DNA from: Bifidobacteriaceae bacterium
Lineage (GTDB): Bacteria > Actinomycetota > Actinomycetes > Actinomycetales > WQXJ01
NCBI GenBank assembly: GCA_031265345.1
Contig: JAISCU010000006.1
Coordinates: forward strand, 1-14,439
Direction: 5' to 3'
Length of the DNA stretch: 14,439 nucleotides
This document shows positions 7,182 to 11,820 of the stretch, in pieces. The translations under genes were made by a program, and so were the position numbers. The notes beneath the pieces are model-generated. The model worked only from the letters and a program-made list of their open reading frames with translations. It was not told the origin of the DNA and ran no database searches. Position 1 is the first letter of the stretch. Each line of letters starts with the position of its first letter.

Positions 7182-8198
7182 GTGCGTAGAATCACGCTTT
7201 CCGATGTCGCGGATCGTGCGGGCGTGTCAAAATCGACCGCCTCCAAGGCGCTGAGCAACCGCTACGGAGTGAGTGCTGAGACCCGTGCCAGCGTTGAGCG
7301 GGCCGCGCGTGAACTCGGTTTCTCGCCTTCCGCTGTGGCGCGCCAGCTAGCCCTCGGGAAGACCAGCACTGTCGGCGTGCTCACGGGCGACCTGGAGGGA
7401 CGCTTCGTCATCCCGATCCTGGCTGGCGCCGAAGACGCCCTCGGAGCCGGCGAGCTGTCGGTCATCCTGTGCGACGCGCGAGGCGATTCGATCCGCGAGC
7501 GCCGCCACCTTAGAACTCTGCTCGAACGCCGGATCGACGGGCTGATCGTGGTGGCAGGGGCCCGCACGGAGCCACGGGAATCACTCGGCGCGGACCTGTC
7601 AGTGCCGGTGGTGTACGCTTACGCGCCCTCTTCCGCCCCTGGTGATGTGTCCGTCGTGGCGGATCAAGCGATGGGCGGCCGGCTCGCTGCGGAGCACATG
7701 TGGAACGTCGGCCGGCGGCGGATCGCCTATGTGGGCGGAGACACCACCTATGCGGCTTCCTCCGAGCGCGAGGCGGGCGTCCGCGAGGCGTTGAAAGCTC
7801 TGGGCGGCGACTTGACGGCTTTGACCGAAGGCGGATCATGGGACGAACGGTGGGGCAGGCATGCGGCTGGTGTGTTGATGGATTGCGACGACCCTCCTGA
7901 CGCCATAATCGCGGCCTCCGACACGCTGGCACGGGCATGTCTGGACGCGATGCGGGACAGAGGTGTCCGCTGCCCGCAGGACGTGGCGGTCCTGGGTTTC
8001 GACAATCTAGCCAGCGTGGTGCCTCACACGCGGCCACCCTTGACATCGATCGATCTGGAGTTGCGTTCTCTGGGTCAACGCGCGGCTTTCCGGATCTTTC
8101 AAGCGCTGGACGGAGATCCGGGTCCGGTCGGGACCGAGGCCAGACCCGTCAGCTTGGTTGTGCGGGAGTCGACTATGGCCGACTTGCCCGTGTCCTGA
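7182..8198 (+). CDS. LacI/GalR-family transcriptional regulator of the arabinoside operon
   Basis: This 338-residue protein has the full LacI-family layout. The N-terminal helix-turn-helix is at about 4-25 (ITLSDVADRAGVSKSTASKAL) with a hinge helix ending near ARQLALGKTSTVGVL (53-67). A periplasmic-binding-protein-like effector domain follows, with IDGLIVV, GRRRIAYVGG, PDAIIAASDTLA and DVAVLGFDN segments in family order. The start is GTG 7182-7184 with GAGGAG at 7172-7177. It is transcribed away from the glycosidase/ABC operon, and an ideal LacI-type operator lies between them, so local repression relieved by an imported sugar is the likely mode. The ligand, perhaps arabinose or a short arabinoside, is inferred. 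Confidence 0.93.
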   Translation: MRRITLSDVADRAGVSKSTASKALSNRYGVSAETRASVERAARELGFSPSAVARQLALGKTSTVGVLTGDLEGRFVIPILAGAEDALGAGELSVILCDARGDSIRERRHLRTLLERRIDGLIVVAGARTEPRESLGADLSVPVVYAYAPSSAPGDVSVVADQAMGGRLAAEHMWNVGRRRIAYVGGDTTYAASSEREAGVREALKALGGDLTALTEGGSWDERWGRHAAGVLMDCDDPPDAIIAASDTLARACLDAMRDRGVRCPQDVAVLGFDNLASVVPHTRPPLTSIDLELRSLGQRAAFRIFQALDGDPGPVGTEARPVSLVVRESTMADLPVS

Positions 8199-8229
8199 CG
8201 CCGTTCGAGCGCCAGACGATCGGACGGCA

Positions 8230-8706
8230 TTGGACGCCCCTCGGTGGCAGCCTGGCTACCTCGACCGCTGGCTGAAGCGGCGGGCGCTCGCGAACCAATC
8301 GCGCCACTTCTCGCAGGTGTTCGTGATCGCGTCGGGAGACTACTCCGTAGCGGCCCACTACGCCTTGTCGATGGGCGCTGTCACACGATTGGTCGCCCCG
8401 ACCGCGCTCCGCCGGAACGCTCCAGACCCTCTTCCCGCGCTGGTCATAGGCCGCATGGCCGTCGACTCCCGCCACCAAGGCCACGGGCTCGCGCGTGTCT
8501 TGCTGCGCGACGCCTTGGCGCGCTGCATCCGGGCCAGCCGCGACCTCGCCTTCGCCTTGGTGTTGGCGACCCCGGTTGACGCCCGCGCCCGCGAGTTCTG
8601 GGCGCACTGGCAGTTCCGGCCGCTGCCGGGCGACCCGGCGACCGTGTATCTTGCCGACCCACGCGCTGTCCGCCGCCGCGACGCAGGCGCTGCAGCGGCC
8701 GCGTGA
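8230..8706 (+). CDS. GNAT-family acetyltransferase resembling TacT-type toxins, no antitoxin, probably degenerate
   Basis: The 158-residue product aligns by eye with TacT/AtaT-like toxins that acetylate aminoacyl-tRNA. It has LDRWLKRRALANQ at 11-23, the MGAVTRL and LRRNAPDPLPALVIGRMAV segments, and the acetyl-CoA loop RHQGHGLARVLLRDAL at 81-96. The frame has no ATG or GTG before the homology. TTG 8230 is the best start but has a poor ribosome site; TTG 8158 would lie inside the LacI gene. The usual N-terminal FxCG segment is missing. The catalytic tyrosine of the FY motif near the C-terminus is W124 (REFWAHWQF), and the following GF is QF. No ribbon-helix-helix antitoxin gene precedes it. It may be an inactive relic, or an acetyltransferase with another role. 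Confidence 0.65.
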   Translation: MDAPRWQPGYLDRWLKRRALANQSRHFSQVFVIASGDYSVAAHYALSMGAVTRLVAPTALRRNAPDPLPALVIGRMAVDSRHQGHGLARVLLRDALARCIRASRDLAFALVLATPVDARAREFWAHWQFRPLPGDPATVYLADPRAVRRRDAGAAAAA

Positions 8707-8801
8707 GCGATCCTTCGACGCTGGCCATCCCGACGGCGGCCGGGGTGGACTCGCTGAATGTGGCGGCGGCATCGGCGGTGGCGTTCTGGGCGACCCGCTG
8801 A
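8703..8801 (+). pseudogene. 3' remnant of a SpoU/TrmH-family RNA 2'-O-methyltransferase
   Basis: In frame with GTG 8703, overlapping the GNAT stop by four bases, 32 codons end at TGA 8799-8801. They read IPTAAGVDSLNVAAASAVAFW in the middle, split here as IPTAAGVDSL and NVAAASAVAFW. This is the hallmark C-terminal motif 3 of SpoU methyltransferases, which helps form the trefoil-knot S-adenosylmethionine site. Nothing upstream in the frame looks like the rest of such a protein, and the frame meets a stop at 8577-8579. It is therefore most likely a surviving tail of a lost gene. A real 32-residue peptide cannot be excluded. Confidence 0.55.
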
Positions 8802-8849
8802 GCCGGGCACTGAAGGAGACGGTCCGGCCCGACGCGCCAGAACACGCAC

Positions 8850-8858
8850 TGGTAGAGT
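8850..8858 (+). promoter_or_regulatory. Possible extended -10 promoter for the 156-residue hypothetical gene
   Basis: TGGTAGAGT matches an extended -10 element (TGn followed by TAnnnT). It ends 35 bases before the ATG at 8894. No clear -35 box was found, so this is a weak call. Confidence 0.3.
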
Positions 8859-8893
8859 CGGCTGCATCCGTCCCCGAACGTCAGGTGGAATCC

Positions 8894-9364
8894 ATGAGCT
8901 TGTTCCGACGCAAATCCGACTCGCCGGAGCCGATCCGCCGGGCGTCCGCTCTGCCGCGGATCCAAGGCGAGCCGACTGGCCCGAATCCGCCTTGCCTGAT
9001 CTCCGTCGCGCCCGAGGGCACGGTGCCGGACAAGGTCACCATCAACCTCCCTGGGCCCGCCACCAGCGGGATCACTCCGCTCGACCAGCGCTCTTACATC
9101 GTTGGCGACCAAGGCGACGGCGTCCAGGCCTTTCAGATCAAGACCGGCGTGGTGGAGGCCTCGGACGGAGTCTCGGCAGCCCAGATGGTCTGCGACGCCT
9201 TCGTGATGCGCCAGTTGGCGGCCCATCCTGGGGTCGCCGCCGAGGCCGGTTTCTCGAAGATCATGTGGGTGTTCATGCCGGACGAGGAGGGCGTCGGGAT
9301 GCCCGATCCCCAGATGCTGGACCTGCTCTTGAGCAACGGAGTCGAGTACACCCTCTACCTGTGA
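8894..9364 (+). CDS. Hypothetical protein, 156 residues
   Basis: I do not recognise this family. The start is ATG 8894, with AGGTGG five bases upstream. The same frame is open to 8495, but that stretch overlaps the GNAT gene and the SpoU remnant and is discarded. The N-terminus is basic (MSLFRRKS) with a Pro/Arg-rich segment to about residue 33. The rest looks globular, with a beta-rich patch (CLISVAPEGTVPDKVTINLPG, 34-54), a likely helix (AAQMVCDAFVMRQLAA, 95-110) and an acidic loop MPDEEGVGMPDPQMLD (128-143) before a hydrophobic C-terminus. No signal peptide or membrane span is seen. Its 3' end overlaps the convergent PIN toxin gene by 10 bases. Confidence 0.8.
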   Translation: MSLFRRKSDSPEPIRRASALPRIQGEPTGPNPPCLISVAPEGTVPDKVTINLPGPATSGITPLDQRSYIVGDQGDGVQAFQIKTGVVEASDGVSAAQMVCDAFVMRQLAAHPGVAAEAGFSKIMWVFMPDEEGVGMPDPQMLDLLLSNGVEYTLYL

Positions 9365-9798
9365 GCGCGCCCGCCGAATTCGCCCTGATCGGGTCGCCAA
9401 GGGTTGACCAGATCGATAGGAAGGTGCTCAAAGTCGCGGGTGTTGCGAGTGGCCAGGGGCACGCCTCGAGATAGACAAATGCCTGCGATCATGCCGTCCT
9501 CCCTGGCCAGCGGGCGTCCGGCGGAACGGGCCCTTTCCTGCAGTAACGCGTAGGCGCGGGCGGCCGCATCGTCAAAAGGCAGGCGCAGCGGAAGCTCAAG
9601 CAGAACCGATTCGACGGCATCGAGGAGTATGCGGCGGCGCTGTCCTTGCGGGAGCAGGTGGACGCCGACCAGAAGTTCCCCGATGGTGATGGACGTGACA
9701 GCCAGAGGTTGGTCCTGCTTGCCGAGCCAGTGTAAGGCGCCAACGTCTGGGCGTGCCCTTATCGGCTCGGACACCACGTTGGTGTCGAGGACGATCAC
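9355..9798 (-). CDS. PIN-domain toxin of a type II toxin-antitoxin pair (VapC/FitB-like)
   Basis: This is a 147-residue PIN-domain ribonuclease. The acidic metal-binding set is visible: D5 in VLDTN, E41 in IGELLVGV, D101 in REDGMIAG and D122 in TRNTRDF. Spacing and the LDTNVVSE opening resemble FitB. VapC-type toxins cut tRNA or rRNA when freed from the antitoxin; the target here is unknown. The start is GTG 9798-9796, overlapping the antitoxin stop as GTGA (9795-9798). The C-terminal tail after LVNPW (about 135-147) is short, and its coding DNA includes the 10-base overlap with the convergent hypothetical gene. All key residues are present, so the toxin looks intact. Confidence 0.93.
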   Translation of the reverse strand: MIVLDTNVVSEPIRARPDVGALHWLGKQDQPLAVTSITIGELLVGVHLLPQGQRRRILLDAVESVLLELPLRLPFDDAAARAYALLQERARSAGRPLAREDGMIAGICLSRGVPLATRNTRDFEHLPIDLVNPWRPDQGEFGGRAHR

Positions 9799-10019
9799 AA
9801 GTCGATACCCCTCGGGGGAGTGCGCGGTGGGATCGGCAATTCATCGCCCGTGGCCGGCGCCACGGCGGCGACCCACTGCTCCCACCAAGTCGAGGCGCGG
9901 ACCGATTCGGCCAGGAGAGTCCTGGCCTCAGCCTCCATCGACCGGCCGTTCCGGTGCGCCAGACCCTTGAGCCCTTCGTAGACCGGCTCGGCCAGATCCC
10001 TGACAGTCAGCGTTGCCAT
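9795..10019 (-). CDS. Antitoxin of the VapBC/FitAB-like pair (ribbon-helix-helix)
   Basis: This 74-residue protein opens with ATLTVRDLAEPVYEGLKGLAHRNGRSMEAEARTLL, split here as ATLTVRDLAEPVYEGL and KGLAHRNGRSMEAEARTLL. That is a FitA/Phd-like ribbon-helix-helix DNA-binding start: a beta strand, a helix, then a SMEAEAR helix. The C-terminal part (about 42-74, WWEQWV then Pro-rich) would wrap and inhibit the PIN toxin. The start is ATG 10019-10017 with GGAGG four bases upstream. It overlaps the toxin start by four bases, as expected for coupled synthesis. The operator-like palindrome just upstream suggests autoregulation. Confidence 0.9.
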   Translation of the reverse strand: MATLTVRDLAEPVYEGLKGLAHRNGRSMEAEARTLLAESVRASTWWEQWVAAVAPATGDELPIPPRTPPRGIDL

Positions 10020-10033
10020 CGCTCCTCCGTTCC

Positions 10034-10060
10034 GACAGTGATGCTGTCACTATGCTAGCA
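10034..10060 (-). promoter_or_regulatory. Operator palindromes and -10 element upstream of the antitoxin gene
   Basis: Two interleaved inverted repeats are visible: GACAG-N5-CTGTC (10034-10048) and AGTGA-N5-TCACT (10037-10051). Next to them, on the minus strand, is a -10-like TAGCAT (complement of 10053-10058) inside the palindrome TGCTAGCA (10053-10060). The repeats would cover the transcription start, which suits binding by the FitA/VapB-like antitoxin. No clear -35 box is seen. Confidence 0.55.
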
Positions 10061-10133
10061 GGCCAGGCGCGGCTTGGGGTTTCCCAGGTTTCATGTCCGA
10101 TGCCGCGCGGTGGCTCGGCGCCTGCCGCTGGGT

Positions 10134-10200
10134 CGCGGCGCCGCGCCTTGGGAGCCGGACGACCGGGCGGCATCGTGCGCCTGTGGGTCGGCGTCCGGCT
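10134..10200 (-). terminator. Inverted repeats downstream of the PEBP gene, possible terminator
   Basis: A perfect 9-bp inverted repeat (AGCCGGACG at 10153-10161 with CGTCCGGCT at 10192-10200, 30-base loop) overlaps the PEBP stop codon. A 12-bp palindrome CGCGGCGCCGCG lies just beyond at 10134-10145. No U-run follows on the minus strand. They could fold and limit read-through into the toxin-antitoxin genes, but GC-rich DNA makes such repeats by chance. I see no gene in 10061-10198. Confidence 0.3.
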
Positions 10201-10729
10201 ACCTGATCTGGTAAGTCGGGACTATGACGGCACGGGCCAGGGTGTGGAAGACGGCGTTGAAGGCGGCGACGGTGGGCGTGGCGTCCGGGCCGATGGGGAG
10301 GGTCTCGACAGCGAGCGCGTGGACCGCGAAGTAGTAGCGGTGCGGGCGGTCGCCCGGCGGCGGCGCCGCGCCCGCGTACCCGACCGTGCCGCCGTCGTTC
10401 CGTAGCTGGATGACGGGGGCTTGGAAGGCGGCGTCGGGCGCGCCTGCGCCCTGGTCGAGCTCGGTGACGAAGCCGGGCAGGTTGGCCAGCGTCCAATGCC
10501 AGAAGCCGGCCGGCGTCGGCGCGTCCGGGTCGAAGCAGTTGACGAGGAAGCTCTTGGTCTGGGCGGGGAAGCCGGACCACGCCAGCTGGGGCGAGAAATT
10601 GCCTCCGGCTTGAGCGAAAGCGCTGGTCATCTCAGTGTCAGAGGTGACGTCCAGACTGGTGAGCGTGAAAGACGGGACTTGCGGGAGGAGGGAATAGGGA
10701 TCAGGCGGAATGGGTCGTGTCAGGTCCAT
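10199..10729 (-). CDS. PEBP-family protein (YbhB/YbcL-like, Raf kinase inhibitor-like)
   Basis: This 176-residue protein has the full bacterial PEBP signature: [19 protein letters not shown] near 45-63, the ligand-pocket motif [21 protein letters not shown] near 65-85, and [14 protein letters not shown] near 126-139 in place of the usual GPxxPxxGxHRYxF. There is no signal peptide. Bacterial members bind anions or small ligands, and their physiological role is poorly known. The start is ATG 10729-10727. The preceding six bases contain no Shine-Dalgarno sequence, and a -10-like TAGACT sits so that transcription would begin at the ATG itself, suggesting a leaderless message. It is divergent from imuA' across an intergenic stretch of about 100 bases. 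Confidence 0.92.
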   Translation of the reverse strand: MDLTRPIPPDPYSLLPQVPSFTLTSLDVTSDTEMTSAFAQAGGNFSPQLAWSGFPAQTKSFLVNCFDPDAPTPAGFWHWTLANLPGFVTELDQGAGAPDAAFQAPVIQLRNDGGTVGYAGAAPPPGDRPHRYYFAVHALAVETLPIGPDATPTVAAFNAVFHTLARAVIVPTYQIR

Positions 10730-10735
10730 GAGGAG

Positions 10736-10741
10736 AGTCTA
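10736..10741 (-). promoter_or_regulatory. -10 element giving a probable leaderless PEBP mRNA
   Basis: TAGACT on the minus strand ends six bases before the A of the PEBP ATG at 10729, the normal distance to +1. Combined with the missing Shine-Dalgarno sequence, this suggests a leaderless transcript, a common arrangement in actinomycetes. The -35 region is unconvincing. Confidence 0.4.
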
Positions 10742-10758
10742 CCCAGTGACCTTCGGAC

Positions 10759-10787
10759 TTGACACACATGTACGAAAGGGGTTAACT
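10759..10787 (+). promoter_or_regulatory. Promoter of the imuA'-imuB-dnaE2 operon
   Basis: A perfect -35 box TTGACA (10759-10764) is followed after 17 bases by TTAACT (10782-10787) as a weaker -10. The predicted start point, near 10794, abuts the LexA-like site. Confidence 0.5.
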
Positions 10788-10794
10788 AGATACC

Positions 10795-10810
10795 TCGAAC
10801 AGGCGTTTTA
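10795..10810 (+). promoter_or_regulatory. LexA (SOS) box upstream of imuA'
   Basis: TCGAAC-AGGC-GTTTTA matches the actinobacterial LexA pattern TCGAAC-N4-GTTCGA at 10 of 12 fixed positions, with a perfect left half. It lies just downstream of the predicted -10, so LexA binding would block transcription. This agrees with the known LexA control of imuA'-imuB and dnaE2 in mycobacteria. Confidence 0.7.
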
Positions 10811-10828
10811 TGCGGGGAGGTGATTGCT

Positions 10829-11674
10829 GTGACTATGGTCGAGGCATTTGCGTCAAGTCGGTCAGCCCCGGCGTCTGTGCTGGACAGGGCGAAGCAGATG
10901 CTCCGGTTGGCGGAGGCGAAGACCGGAGTGCGCGCTATCGGGACGGATCCGGACCACGGGGCTCGGGTGATAGAGGGGAACTCTGGGACCGGGAACGGCT
11001 CGGCGGCGCGGAACTGTTCACGGACGGACGGTTGGAACCAGAACCAGGCCGAACCCCTGCAGACCAGTCCCGTCGACGGCGGAGCCGAGTTTCGCGCCCA
11101 GGGGTGCGGCCATGCGAAGACCAGGCTGAAGCAGAGCGGGATAGGGGATTTCGCGGCGCGTTCAAGTTGGCAGAACATTGCCCCGGCTGAATTGGCCGCT
11201 CTGGTCAGCCCGCGTTTCGCTCCTGGCTCGGTCGCCCAGGTGACCGGCTCGATGGCGGCTTTGTGGGCGGTGGCTGCGACTGGCATGGGCGGCGAGGATT
11301 GGGCGGCCATCGCCGGTCTGCCACAGGCGGGCCTGTTGGCGGCGGCACAGGCCGGGCTGGCGCTCAGCCGCTCAGTGGTGGTGCCCAGCTTGGGCGATCA
11401 ACCGGTTCGGGTGCTGGCCGGATTGGTGGACGCCTACGGCTTGGTGGTCGCTGGAGGGTTGAAGCTGGCGGCTGGCGACAGGCGGCGGATCGAGGCTCGT
11501 CTGCGGTTCACCGGCGGCCGGTTGGTCACCACCAGTCAATGGGGCGGCGCCAAATTGACCGTGGCGGTCAAAGCCTCGCACGGTTCGCCTTTGCGGGACG
11601 GTCGGTGCTTGGACTCCCAACCGGCCATCGATCTGGAGCTGGTCTGCAAAGGCGGCTTTGGGATGTGGCCATGA
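10829..11674 (+). CDS. imuA': ImuA'-like mutasome accessory protein with a non-conserved spacer
   Basis: This 281-residue protein resembles actinobacterial ImuA', a RecA-fold accessory factor that works with ImuB and DnaE2 in SOS mutagenesis. The N-terminal helix (VLDRAKQMLRLAEAKTG, 17-33) and the C-terminal core from about 118 fit the family: GSVAQVTGSMAAL, then WAAIAGLP, SRSVVVPSLGD, LVDAYGLVV and QWGGAKLTVAV. As in ImuA', no Walker A GKT is present. Residues of about 34-117 are a polar, Gly/Ser/Asn-rich stretch (for example GNSGTGNGSAARN) that I cannot match to the family and that looks like an insertion. GTG 10820 overlaps the GGGGAGG ribosome site (10814-10820), so GTG 10829, eight bases after it, is the chosen start; ATG 10835 is an alternative. 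The stop overlaps a downstream ATG as ATGA. Confidence 0.8.
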   Translation: MTMVEAFASSRSAPASVLDRAKQMLRLAEAKTGVRAIGTDPDHGARVIEGNSGTGNGSAARNCSRTDGWNQNQAEPLQTSPVDGGAEFRAQGCGHAKTRLKQSGIGDFAARSSWQNIAPAELAALVSPRFAPGSVAQVTGSMAALWAVAATGMGGEDWAAIAGLPQAGLLAAAQAGLALSRSVVVPSLGDQPVRVLAGLVDAYGLVVAGGLKLAAGDRRRIEARLRFTGGRLVTTSQWGGAKLTVAVKASHGSPLRDGRCLDSQPAIDLELVCKGGFGMWP

Positions 11675-11820
11675 ACGGCGCGAAGAAGACGGCCGCGGCG
11701 GGAATGACCGTGGCGGGATTGACCGTGGCGGGATTGACCGTGGCGGGAATGGTCGCAGGGGAGACGACTGCGGGGGAGATGACTACGGGAGGAAGGGTCG
11801 CGGAGGAGGCGGTCGGGTGA
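11671..11820 (+). CDS. 49-residue MTVAG-repeat reading frame between imuA' and imuB (small protein or frameshifted ImuB N-terminus)
   Basis: ATG 11671 overlaps the imuA' stop as ATGA, and the stop (11818-11820) overlaps the GTG used for ImuB as GTGA. Translation could therefore pass from imuA' through this frame to imuB. The product starts MNGAKKTAAAG, then carries MTVAG LTVAG LTVAG MVAG ETTAG EMTTGG and ends in GRVAEEAVG. It has no recognisable domain. The first codon sits where imuB normally begins, coupled to imuA'. One extra G in the GGG at 11815-11817 would fuse it to ImuB as a 605-residue protein, so a real frameshift or a sequencing error is a serious alternative. The repeat codons vary but stay in frame. 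Confidence 0.5.
   Translation: MNGAKKTAAAGMTVAGLTVAGLTVAGMVAGETTAGEMTTGGRVAEEAVG
11702..11790 (+). repeat. Degenerate 15-bp tandem repeat encoding MTVAG-like pentapeptides
   Basis: Three nearly identical 15-bp units (GA(A/T)TGACCGTGGCGG, 11702-11746) are followed by a shortened copy that has lost one codon and by two more divergent copies ending near 11790. All length changes keep the frame of the 49-codon ORF. Confidence 0.85.

Noticed and set aside
8158..8160. TTG as the start of the GNAT protein
   Set aside because: It lies inside the LacI gene with no ribosome site and adds residues unlike the family.
10134..10145. 12-bp palindrome CGCGGCGCCGCG as a regulatory site
   Set aside because: It has no loop or U-tract and such sequences arise easily in GC-rich DNA. 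It is mentioned only within the weak terminator call.
10820..10822. GTG as the start of imuA'
   Set aside because: This codon overlaps the GGGGAGG ribosome site itself. GTG 10829 is correctly spaced.
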